A stretch of DNA of 64,000 nucleotides, taken from the NCBI RefSeq assembly GCF_040954645.1, contig NC_092810.1, positions 7,486,185-7,550,184 of the forward strand, read 5' to 3'. This DNA comes from Diabrotica undecimpunctata. Its lineage: Eukaryota > Arthropoda > Insecta > Coleoptera > Chrysomelidae. The notes below the pieces were generated by a model. That model saw only the letters and a list, made by a program, of their open reading frames with translations, was not told where the DNA came from and did no database searches. Made by a program: the position numbers and the translations under genes. Positions 11,001 to 19,193 of the stretch are shown piece by piece; the first letter of the stretch is position 1; the number at the start of each line of letters is the position of its first letter.

Positions 11001-14000
11001 GTTACTCAGTTGATTTTGTTCTAGTCACTTCATTTTAACGAGATTCCTAACTGTACCTACCTATAATCAGTATCAGAAGTTTCGTATGTATTTATGCTAA
11101 TTCTCTTTTATCACCACCATCATCATCTATAACCACTGACAGCCCATGGAGGGCCATGGTCGTCCTGGGGTTTATAGGCGCTTAAGTTTTACTTGGTGTG
11201 GAGGCCAGCCACACGCATAACTCCTCAAAAACTAGTTAATTTCTAGTTTGTCTTCTTGGAGGAAATCATTTCAGTGTTATATATATTTTGCTTCCTTTAC
11301 TATAGTTTATAGGAAGATTCCCCGAGTCCTTTATCTTAAAATAATCTGCTATGAGGACGACGCAATATTATCTCTCAAAGTGAAGACGATTTACAACGTA
11401 TGCTGCACCATTGTAATATAACCGTCAGAAACTTCAACATGTTAATTTCCTCAAAAAAATACAAAATGCATGGTTAAGGCGGCCATATAAAGCCAAAAGA
11501 CCACGAGGAAGACCGCAAATGCGATGGAGCGACGATATTAAGAAATGAAAGGCAGAATTTACAAAACAGTCATCAGACCAATAATGACATACGCGGCAGA
11601 AACACGACCTGACACAGAGAGGACAAAAAGGATGTTAGAAATAGCAGAGATGAAAAAACTTAGAAAAATTGATGGCGAGACACTATAGGACAAAGCTAGA
11701 AGTACAGATATACGACGTAGATGCAATGTGGAGAACATCAAGAACTGGGTAAGAAATAGAAGAGTAGAATGGAACGATCATATAAACCGAATGACAACAA
11801 ATACAGTAGTAAAGCAAGAGATGGTTCCCTAATAGGAAAACGATCAATAAGAAGACCACGAAAACTATGGAATGACAACTTACTGGAGGCACATTGAAAA
11901 ACAGACAGAGTCATATCTACATAAAAAGAAGAAATAGAAGACTATAGTTGACCATGTTTTTCTTTCCTTTGCTTGTTTTTTCCATTCTCGTATTCCAAGT
12001 TCTTTTAAATCCTGATTAATACCATCAATCCATCTCCGATAGTCTTTGTCATACCATCCTTTCTGGTTAGATTCTTTGCCTTCCCCCAGTACTTCTTTTG
12101 CAGCTGTTTTAACTGCTTCTTTTAAAACCCTCGTAGTGTGCATTATGGGAGTTAAACATACTTTGTCGCGTAAAGGTGGCCTCGTCCGTAAAAAGAATGC
12201 ATTTTAAAAAATTTGGATTGTGGGCTGTCCTTTGTTGCAATGTTTCACAAAATAATCTGCTATGAGGACGACGCAATATTATCTCTCAAAGTGAAGACGA
12301 TTTACAACGTATGCTGCACCAATGTAATATAACCGTCAGAAACTTCAACATGTTAATTTCCTCAAAAAAATACAAAATGCATGGTTAAGGCGGCCATATA
12401 AAGCCAAAAGACCACGAGGAAGACCGCAAATGCGATGGAGCGACGATATTAAGAAATGAAAGGCAGAATTTACAAAACAGTCATCAGACCAATAATGACA
12501 TACGCGGCAGAAACACGACCTGACACAGAGAGGACAAAAAGGATGTTAGAAATAGCAGAGATGAAAAAACTTAGAAAAATTGATGGCGAGACACTATAGG
12601 ACAAAGCTAGAAGTACAGATATACGACGTAGATGCAATGTGGAGAACATCAAGAACTGGGTAAGAAATAGAAGAGTAGAATGGAACGATTATATAAACCG
12701 AATGACAACAAATACAGTAGTAAAGCAAGAGATGGTTCCCTAATAGGAAAACGATCAATAAGAAGACCACGAAAACTATGGAATGACAACTTACTGGAGG
12801 CACATTGAAAAACAGACAGAGTCATATCTACATAAAAAGAAGAAATAGAAGACTATAGTTGACCATGTTTTTCTTTCCTTTGCTTGTTTTTTCCATTCTC
12901 GTATTCCAAGTTCTTTTAAATCCTGATTAATACCATCAATCCATCTCCGATAGTCTTTGTCATACCATCCTTTCTGGTTAGATTCTTTGCCTTCCCCCAG
13001 TACTTCTTTTGCAGCTGTTTTAACTGCTTCTTTTAAAACCTTCCTTTTATCTTCGACGTTTCTGACCTTATTTTCATTTACTTTATTACATTGTTCAATT
13101 ATGTTGTCTATTTTCGTTTTATATCTTGCTCTTTTTTATCATTAGATGCCAATATATTTGCCCTCCTGTAACTTCTCACATTTGAAATGTCTGAAGCATG
13201 TCTTGCTTCTATTGACGTGATCAATCTGAGAGAGCACTTTTAAACCTACTGGCTTGTAACAGGTTGACCACACACATTCCCGTCTATAAGGTTGTAGTTT
13301 CTCTGAGCTTGTAAATCTCAATTCAGTACTGCGTCAGTCATTATCATGCGCTAGCGGTCATAGAGTTGTGTAATCTCATGTACCAATTGATCATTGATGA
13401 TTTTACTCACTCGAGTATCGAGTATGTCTGTGTAAATGCCACATCCGTTGATAGTATTTTAGTGTGATATTTATTATTTGAATATATGAATAGTAATATG
13501 AATTATTTTCCAGTTAACTTCTTTATAAGTACAATATTTCACATTGCTAGCTGTACTTTTCCAATAATGTGTCGAAAAACCTTTATAATTCTTTATTTAT
13601 TAGACTACTTCTCTATAATAATACTTTCAATATATAAATTTTTTTAATTACTGTCACGGTTGGTTGACTGACTACACATACTTTCGGTTTTGTCGTAAGT
13701 CAAATTTAGTAGAATAGCCTTGGAATTTTTTATTTACCAATAAAAGAAAAGTGAGTAATTTAAACTACGTCATAATGTTGGCATTGGGAAATTTTGAAAA
13801 CTTTCTGTTTTTGTTTTAGTGGTAATTACTAAATATTTATTTAAATATTTTAAGTAAAGTAGGTATTTAATATGAAAATACCAAAAATTGTTTAGTTCTA
13901 CCAATTTTATTCCAATAATTATAAATGCTCCTTCAAAATTATCGCACTTCAAATATTGACATTATTATAATACAAAAAATTCTAATAATTTAATTTTATC

Positions 14001-16968
14001 TGTCTCATTCATATTGACAATTCGTACACACAGTGTGTTAATTTTAAAACTTACAATGGGCTATATCTCACGAACAAAAGCTGATATCGAAAAATGCTTG
14101 AAACCGTTTTTAGGAAAGTAAGGGGGAACTAAAATGACATAAAAGAGAACTCACCCCCATCAACCCCCTAGGCCCCACCCACTACAACCAAAAAAGTTTA
14201 AATTACAAACCCCTACTTGTGATACATCATTGAAAAGACTGTAAAAATTCTATCCAATGGTATAAATAATAATTATACAGGAAGACCCAATAATTGTGAA
14301 ACTTTGGCTTAAATAGAAAATTAAATGAGGTTTTTGTTGATGACCCTGTAGAATTATTGTTTAATAATTATACAGAGTGTTAATATCAGCCGGCTTACTA
14401 TGACTTTTGTATTTGTACTGCTGTCTCCCGGACTATTATTTTTAACGATAAGTGCCCGTCGGAATTTTTTTTTGTTAAATAAAATCTTAATTTGCCGTTT
14501 TTGCAAAACAAGTTGAAAACATCTGTTTTTTGGGTTCTGTAGATTCAATAACTTTTGGTTTATTTGAGAATTTTAAATGTCATTAATTTTCATCATTTGC
14601 ATGATGGGTACTGTCATTCAGCTGTAATTGTCACGATGGTATACAGTATACCTGAACACGTAGAGATCATTTTCATATTTGCCTCCCAGAACCAGTGCTA
14701 TTTACGAACAGCTCAAATATTTCAAGAAAGGCATTCGGACAAAAATGTAAGTCAAGTATACGTCCGCGATTTAGTTGAAAAGTTTAGAGAAACGGGATCA
14801 GTGCAAAGTAAAAAGGGATGCCTCAAGATTACTTAATGCAGCATACCAAATTGAGGTCCTTGTAAACTTTGCAATAGAGCCTACTGCATCAACACGTCAA
14901 GTATCTGCAATGACAGGACTTTCACATGAGTCGGTTAGAAAGATGTTGAAATTGCATAAGTTTCGCCCGTACAAAACACAAACTGTTCAAGAACTAGGCG
15001 TAATGTAAATAAACAAAACTGTCGGTACTGAAGTGATGCGAACCCGCTTCGATTCAGAGAAGGTCACATTCAATATCCTGAAAAACTTAATGTTTGGGCA
15101 GGAATATTAGGCGATCCTATAATTGGCCCCTTGTTCATACCAGACAATTTAAGTGGCGACATTTATCTCGATATGCTGAAAAAGACCATCGAACCTTTAA
15201 TTGTGCATGAATTAGAGAACCAAAGGGACGATCAAGGCAACCTAGCTCTAGACGAAGATTTGCTGCACTTCCAACTAGATGGAGCACTATTGCGGAGTGA
15301 TATATGGAGACGGTTGGATATATGGAGTGATATATGGAGACGGTTGGATACTAATTATCCGAACAAATGGATTGGAAGGAGAGGTCCTATTGAGTGGCCA
15401 CCGAGGTCACCAGACTTACCGGCACCTGACTTTTTTCTGTGGGCCTACCTCAAGTCAGTTGTTTATAAAATTCAACCTGCGTCACTTGGGGAATTGCGAG
15501 AAAGAATTACGCAAGCATGTCATGCTATTACTAGAACAACATTTGCCAAAGTTCGTGCAGAATTTGAAAATAGGGTGGGTTATTGTTTACAAAACAACAG
15601 AACCCACTTTAAACAATTGTTGAATTGACATTTTTAACACTTTTGTAGTTCAACGAAAACCTCATTAAATGTTCCATTTAGCCAAAGTTTCACAATTATT
15701 GCTCCACCCTGTATAATTAATATTTATACAATTAAATAGCATTTTTTATATTCTTTTCAATGATGTATAATAAATAAGGGTTTGCAATTTAAACTTTTTT
15801 GGTTGTGGTGGGTGGGGCCTAGGAGGTTGATGAGGATGAGTTCCCTTTCATGTCATTTTAGTTCCCCTTACTATCCTAGAAGCGGTTTCAAGCATTTTTC
15901 GATATCAGCTTTTATTCGTGAGATATAGCCAATTGTAAGTTTTAAAATTCACAAACTGTATATACCTATACATTTTAAAGTAGATGACTTTACTAGCAAT
16001 TACAAAAGCCAGAATTGAAAGACTAGAAAATGAAGAAAAATCCAAAAATGTAATAATCCAAAGGCTACCGATAGATTTAAGTGATCCAAAGATCTCGAAA
16101 GAAGGTATGGAAAACTTCACAGAAAAAGAGTTAGGGACAATCTGTTTCTTTCAGGATTATACTTAAATTTTTCCACTGAAAATGTTTCCCAGGCGTTTTT
16201 TCATATCTGAAATCTACAAATTCTTTATTTTTAATACAAAATTGATGTGCACTTATTCTAACATTTAATGGTATTGATGTTTCAGCTAGTTTATTCACAA
16301 AGGATTGTATTTATGAATACTTGCATGCTATTATATCATTCTGTATACTGTTTTTTAATTAATATTGTGAACGGTGTTTTGCCGGTCACTGTATAATATA
16401 AACAGAATGTTTTATAGTTATTTTACTTCTTTTTTTGTTTCAGTGGATGCTTATGATGATAGAAGGCGTCCTCTTCATATCCAAAGAAAACCCAATAGGA
16501 AGAAGACTGAACTTAGGCCGCCTTTTAAAAGTTCGTTTCCATTGGATAGCTTTAACAATTAGTTCTATTTTAGTTACGATCGGTTTTATAATAGTAGTTA
16601 TAAACAAAAACAACAAAGGCAAGGAACATTTTAAATCCTTACATGCGATTTTCGGTCTCATAGGTTTATTAGGATGTATACCTGCCTTAATAAACGGTAC
16701 TGTAGCCTTGTTCGATGTCGAACTGAAGCGCTACATTAAGCCGGCTTTAAATACAGCTATACACGTCGCCAGTGGCAGCGTAGTGGTCATTTTTGGAGGA
16801 TTGTCCCTAATTTTGAGCGTTTATACGAATTGGTTTAAGAAAAACTCAGATAATAATAAATATTTATTTCTGATAGGTTTAATTACTTCTATTTATATAT
16901 TAGGTTGGGTCGTACAAAGACCTATGCGAAAAACATTGAGGAAGTTTTTTAAATTTGAAAATATATGA
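7654..16968 (+). CDS. Cytochrome b561 domain protein, CYB561D1/D2-like, two exons
   Basis: Join 7654-8064 and 16444-16968, about 311 residues. Predicted transmembrane ferric/ascorbate-type oxidoreductase with two b hemes in an endomembrane (family knowledge). Residues ~1-95 are a soluble, Pro-rich extension (RPPPPPG near 90) that the ~222-residue human CYB561D2 lacks. Six hydrophobic segments follow. Candidate heme histidines are H130 (WHPLLM), H170 (RFHW), H199/H204 (EHFKSLHA) and H244 (NTAIHVASG), all in family order. Splicing is phase 0: GGG|GTAAGT at 8065 and TTTCAG|TGG at 16444, giving the continuous family motif HPLLMSIGWMLMMIEG. I chose ATG 7654; the frame is open further upstream but without an earlier ATG. 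An upstream exon ending near the TATTACAG at 7571-7578 cannot be excluded. The intron is 8.4 kb and full of transposons. Confidence 0.88.
8125..8736. other. Intronic DNA without recognisable features
   Basis: First part of the b561 intron; AT-rich, no protein-like reading frame or terminal repeats seen. Confidence 0.5.
8737..8910 (-). CDS. Possible terminal exon of an unrecognised protein
   Basis: A minus-strand reading after a TTTACCCCTTAAAG acceptor-like site begins with a short hydrophobic stretch (MIMFMYVANKY), followed by a hydrophilic tail rich in D, E and S that ends in SSSRS and TGA. The bias looks protein-like, but I cannot name a family. It lies inside the b561 intron, so it could be a transposon or retrocopy fragment. 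No partner exon is visible. Confidence 0.2.
   Translation of the reverse strand, partial: YYLFIIYPLKTLNMIMFMYVANKYVPRADIVYHSSLLSDQTVQETDVIDDGESSSRS
9084..9841 (-). mobile_element. DUF7869/Sola-like transposon protein relic
   Basis: The reading frame at 9395-9084 carries YLFSDNFGAQNKSY, then EPWHSFLLCDRCFGVVEK and a C-terminal IYLFLEYIKHFAKSS stretch. This spacing (SDNxxxQNK, then HSFxxxDRxFxxxEK) is the same as in the element at 38352-40642. A second minus-strand frame at 9841-9572 (acidic, ending near DDFDKLQRK) precedes it and may be another exon or an unrelated piece. Only the C-terminal part of the protein remains. Confidence 0.55.
9873..10012. repeat. 140 bp imperfect palindrome
   Basis: The inner 16 bp arms GCCCTCTATTACGCGC (9929) and its complement (9957) are perfect, with a 12 bp loop. 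Outer arms sharing GACTTTTCTTGAC, GAAGC and AGTATA.. extend the fold to 140 bp. It may be a MITE or the end of an element containing the ORF at 10243. Confidence 0.75.
10243..10521 (+). CDS. Small hypothetical protein (92 aa)
   Basis: ATG at 10243 opens 92 codons: a helical acidic start (EILNEIESAANDAVARLG), a low-complexity Ser/Lys/Asn middle, and a C-terminus with NFENASLTNCTFNITIN. The end looks like a short beta-type repeat (xF.NC.FN). I do not recognise the family. It follows the palindrome at 9873-10012 and precedes a GC-rich inverted pair (CTCCGCCG at 10592, CGGCGGAG at 10626), so it is plausibly part of a mobile element lying in the b561 intron. The frame is open upstream of the ATG without another likely start. 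Confidence 0.4.
   Translation: MEILNEIESAANDAVARLGPSKSDKNDNAQKILNPHDSPTSGMIAKSCSRPSVSSTITNAYQESGTFLHGFNFENASLTNCTFNITINKNDV
10530..11110. other. Intronic DNA with short hairpins only
   Basis: Contains the GC-rich inverted pair at 10592/10626 and a small hairpin near 10929-10947 (GGCAGTCC / GGACTGCC). No gene seen. Confidence 0.4.
11113..11190 (-). mobile_element. RTE-like LINE 3' tail
   Basis: Read on the minus strand, a CCATGGCCCTCCATGGGCTG segment is followed by GATGATGATGGTGG. The RTE-like copies at 30282 and 50575 end the same way: a conserved GGGCTGTAG-type block and then a TGATGATGATG run. Confidence 0.5.
11337..12129. repeat. Tandem duplication copy 1, composite LINE debris
   Basis: Matches 12249-13041 with only isolated differences (for example T/A near 11412 and C/T near 11781). 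The plus strand carries a RPRGRPQMRWSDDIKK C-terminal LINE motif and then a second LINE end (RIYKTVIRPIMTYAAETR, EMKKLRKI, NRMTTN). The minus strand from 12128 to ~11950 carries a linker and C-terminus of another LINE (WYDKDYRRWIDGINQDL). All contain stops. Confidence 0.85.
12133..12252 (+). repeat. 120 bp filler identical to mariner 1 positions 5325-5444
   Basis: Lies exactly between the two copies of the LINE duplication, in the same orientation as its source, with no mismatch seen. It corresponds to the FTDEATF part of the mariner transposase but is far from any mariner end, so it did not arrive by transposition. The right junction shares CAAAA with the duplication copy. Confidence 0.9.
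12249..13041. repeat. Tandem duplication copy 2, composite LINE debris
   Basis: Second copy of 11337-12129. Here the minus-strand LINE piece continues beyond the duplication to ~13145 (VRNVEDKRKVLKEAVKTAAK precedes the shared part), so copy 2 keeps the original junction and copy 1 is the derived one. Confidence 0.85.
13150..14033. other. Intronic DNA without recognisable features
   Basis: AT-rich, no protein-like frame or clear repeat. Confidence 0.45.
14034..15953. repeat. Palindromic MITE split by mariner 2
   Basis: Arms 14034-14275 and 15714-15953 are reverse complements with scattered differences (shared blocks include GGCTATATCTCACGAA and CCTAGGCCCCACCCAC). Joined without the mariner they form a near loop-less palindrome of ~480 bp whose centre is the TA into which the mariner inserted. 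Confidence 0.75.
14276..15713 (+). mobile_element. Mariner-type transposon 2 (DD41D-like), defective
   Basis: Ends TACAGG.. and ..CACCCTGTA with TA on both sides; subterminal CAATAATTGTGAAACTTTGGC is inverted at the other end. The plus-strand transposase is in three frames: helix-turn-helix N-terminus 14640-14836, second HTH 14800-15008 (STRQVSAMTGLSHESVRKML), and catalytic part 15075-15628 (KLNVWAGILGDPIIGPLFI, LDGALLRS, IEWPPRSPDLPAPDFFLW). The segment that should carry the first catalytic Asp (FTDE) is missing around 15010-15065. A 30 bp unit at 15294-15353 is tandemly doubled in frame. Confidence 0.82.
15987..16166 (+). mobile_element. Possible LINE ORF1-type fragment
   Basis: The reading includes ARIERLENEEKSKNVIIQRL, resembling the end of the coiled coil and the start of the RNA-binding region of non-LTR ORF1 proteins (R-x-LE-x-x-E-R/K-x-x-N-x-I-I). 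Short and isolated in the b561 intron; treat as tentative. Confidence 0.35.
16444..16968 (+). CDS. Exon 2 of the cytochrome b561 gene
   Basis: 174 codons plus TGA, with the remaining five transmembrane helices and three heme-motif histidines. The acceptor is preceded by a T-rich tract (TTCTTTTTTTGTTTCAG). Confidence 0.9.
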   Translation, partial: WMLMMIEGVLFISKENPIGRRLNLGRLLKVRFHWIALTISSILVTIGFIIVVINKNNKGKEHFKSLHAIFGLIGLLGCIPALINGTVALFDVELKRYIKPALNTAIHVASGSVVVIFGGLSLILSVYTNWFKKNSDNNKYLFLIGLITSIYILGWVVQRPMRKTLRKFFKFENI

Positions 16969-17038
16969 TAATTTAACTCTAAAGTATTACATGGAAATTG
17001 CCCAAACTGAAACAATGATACTCTGTTCCTATTGTACA

Positions 17039-17044
17039 AATAAA
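17039..17044 (+). promoter_or_regulatory. Polyadenylation signal AATAAA of the b561 gene
   Basis: AATAAA lies 70 bp after the stop codon and is followed by a T-rich stretch. The Tc1-like element begins 120 bp further on. Confidence 0.65.
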
Positions 17045-17197
17045 TATTTTTTTTACTTAAATTGCGTTTTTATTGAATATTTCACATAAGTACCTTTTTC
17101 CCTTCCAACAAAAGGGTGTACATTTGTATTGTACTGTAGTAATATTAAAAGCAATTCTATATAAACTCATGGACAAAAATATCGAATATTTTGGAAT

Positions 17198-17209
17198 TAT
17201 CAAATTTTT
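17198..17209. repeat. 12 bp target-site duplication, left (Penelope insertion)
   Basis: TATCAAATTTTT, repeated at 20962-20973. Together they bracket the inverted Penelope pair inside the Tc1 TIR. Confidence 0.7.
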
Positions 17210-19143
17210 AAATTGCGTTAGGCTTTCACGGCCATCGTCTAACTTATTAAACTGTTTATTCGGGCTGTTGGGCCGTTGTCTTCTGTTGAGATTTGTTCTC
17301 GACGTTTCGCCAACACTAGGGGTTGGCATCTTCTGGAGATGTTGATGCTTCGCTTGTAAGCAGAAACTGACGACGCGTTGTACTACGGAGGCAATATTTA
17401 TAATTCCCACTCGCCTCCCCTCCACTGGTTTCGGCTTGAGGGGGCGTGTCGTTGTTTATAGTAGCTTTTCTATCTCCGTGTTTGGCGGGAAGGGCGTTTG
17501 TGGATTTTAATACTGGTATCCATGTTTTGTTGATTTTTAGTCCTTCTTCTATCCTATTGAAATTGTTTGGGTGCTTGTATATTTCCACCGCTTCCCGATA
17601 TAACCGTGGGTAGTATTGTGAAGTTTTGTCCAGCATCTGTGTTTCTTCAAATAGTATTCGATGTTCTCCGCTTCCCAAAGCGTGTTCGGCAACGGCAGAT
17701 TTGTCGATATGTCCTAAACGACAATGGCTTTTATGTTCATTTATCCTGGTGTTGGTGTGTCTTTTTGTGGTTCCCACATATACCATTCCACATGTGCATG
17801 GTATTCGGTATACTCCGGCCGTTGCTAATGGGTCGCGTTTGTCTTTTACCGATCTTAAACAATCCTTGATCTTCTTTGTAGGTCTGAAGATGGTCTTTAT
17901 GTTGGCTTTCTTGAGTATTCGCCCAATTCTGTCCGTTACCCCCGATATATAGGGCAAGAACGCTTTCCCTTTACATTCTGTTTCTTCGTCCCTTCTTCTA
18001 GATACGTTGTTCATCGCCTTGTGTATTTCTATTCTGGTGTACCCATTAGAGGTGAGCGCTTTTTCAATATAAAGAAGTTCACTTTGGAGATGTTGTGGTT
18101 CACAAATTCTCTTCGCCCTCTCTGCCAAAGTTTTGATGATACCTTGTTTTTGGCTAGGATGATGATTTGAGTTCCTGTTTAGGTATCTGTCTGTGTGTGT
18201 AGGTTTTCGATACACTTTATGTCCTAAGTGACCTTCCTTTCGATTTACTAATACATCCAGGAACGCTAGTTGTTGAGCTTTTTCTGTTTCCATCGTAAAT
18301 TGAATATTTGGATGTAGTGTATTTATATAAGCCAGGAAATCGTTTAGTTTTTCTGCTCCGTGACCCCAAATCACAAAGGTGTCATCAACGTATCTGAACC
18401 ATACCCTAGGCTTGTATGCTGAGTCCATTATCTTCTTCTCTAAATGCTCCATGAAAAGGTTGGCTACGACCGGGCTTAGTGGGCTTCCCATTGCTACTCC
18501 ATCCATCTGTTCATAAATTTGGTCTTCCCATGAAAAGTATGTGGTAGTTAGGCAAATACGGTATAATTCCACCATATCCTTGGAAACTAGTCCCTCAATT
18601 AAATTCAGAACGTCTTCTAGGGGGACTCTTGTAAATAGGGAAACCACATCAAAACTAACAAGAATGTCAGATTCCTGCAAAGTTATTCCTTTGATCTTCT
18701 CAATAAAATGGGCGGAGTCTTTTACAAAGGCATCGTTTTTTCCTATATGTGGTTGTAAAATATCGGCCAGATGTTTTGCAAGGCTGTAAGACGGAGATCC
18801 TATGGAGCTCACAATAGGGCGGAGAGGTACATCGTCTTTGTGTATTTTCGGCAAGCCATACAAGCGTGGTGGGACTGCTTCGCTGTTGCATATTCTTGGC
18901 TTTATCTCCTCTGGTATGGACGAAGATTTAATAAGTCTGTTGATTTTCCGTAGGGTGACCGCTGTGGGATCTTTTTTAAGTTTCTTATAAACCGCAGGAT
19001 CTAGAAGATTTTGTATTTTCGTTTTGTAGTCGGCTGTCTTCATTACGATCGTGGCGTTTCCCTTGTCTGCTGGTAAAATTACAACATCTTTGTCTGCGTT
19101 TAACGATTTTATGGCACGTATTTCTTGGTGGCTCAAATTATTT
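17210..19143 (-). mobile_element. Penelope-like retroelement, left copy, 5'-truncated
   Basis: Minus-strand copy. Relative to the right copy it extends 83 bp further at the 5' side (19061-19143, encoding LSHQEIRAIKSL and LPADKGNATI of the reverse transcriptase N-terminus). It also extends 32 bp further at the 3' side (17210-17241). It lacks the start of a full-length element. Confidence 0.88.
17298..17338 (-). ncRNA. Degenerate hammerhead-ribozyme-like motif, Penelope 3' region
   Basis: Minus-strand counterpart of 20866-20906; see that entry for the fold. Confidence 0.4.
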
Positions 19144-19193
19144 GAAACGCCACGATCGTAATGAAGACAGCCGACTACAAAACGAAAATACAA
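17316..19193 (-). CDS. Penelope RT plus GIY-YIG endonuclease, open reading frame 625 aa
   Basis: Uninterrupted. Residues 1-16 come from antisense reading of the right copy, so the element-derived part starts at residue 17. Reverse transcriptase motifs: LPADKGNATIV (~41-51), LPKIHK (~114), FDVVSLF (~181), DGVAMGSPLSPVVANLF (~231) and the catalytic box YVDD (268-271). A linker precedes a C-terminal GIY-YIG nuclease domain starting IPCTCGMVYVGTTKRH (~464), followed by INEHKSHCR, SAVAEHAL and FNRIEEGL. The Cys-x-Cys before the GIY-YIG-like motif is typical of Penelope elements of the animal type. An intact frame suggests a young copy, but it is 5'-truncated and probably not autonomous. Confidence 0.9.
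   Translation of the reverse strand: MYFRFVVGCLHYDRGVSNNLSHQEIRAIKSLNADKDVVILPADKGNATIVMKTADYKTKIQNLLDPAVYKKLKKDPTAVTLRKINRLIKSSSIPEEIKPRICNSEAVPPRLYGLPKIHKDDVPLRPIVSSIGSPSYSLAKHLADILQPHIGKNDAFVKDSAHFIEKIKGITLQESDILVSFDVVSLFTRVPLEDVLNLIEGLVSKDMVELYRICLTTTYFSWEDQIYEQMDGVAMGSPLSPVVANLFMEHLEKKIMDSAYKPRVWFRYVDDTFVIWGHGAEKLNDFLAYINTLHPNIQFTMETEKAQQLAFLDVLVNRKEGHLGHKVYRKPTHTDRYLNRNSNHHPSQKQGIIKTLAERAKRICEPQHLQSELLYIEKALTSNGYTRIEIHKAMNNVSRRRDEETECKGKAFLPYISGVTDRIGRILKKANIKTIFRPTKKIKDCLRSVKDKRDPLATAGVYRIPCTCGMVYVGTTKRHTNTRINEHKSHCRLGHIDKSAVAEHALGSGEHRILFEETQMLDKTSQYYPRLYREAVEIYKHPNNFNRIEEGLKINKTWIPVLKSTNALPAKHGDRKATINNDTPPQAETSGGEASGNYKYCLRSTTRRQFLLTSEASTSPEDANP

Noticed and set aside
11559..11892. 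Hydrophobic minus-strand frames (and the same at 12470-12803)
   Set aside because: They are antisense to clear LINE C-terminal motifs on the plus strand and duplicate only because the DNA is duplicated.
17567..18953. Frames of 60-108 codons inside the Penelope copies
   Set aside because: Shadows of the RT/GIY-YIG frame, appearing mirror-wise in both arms of the palindrome.
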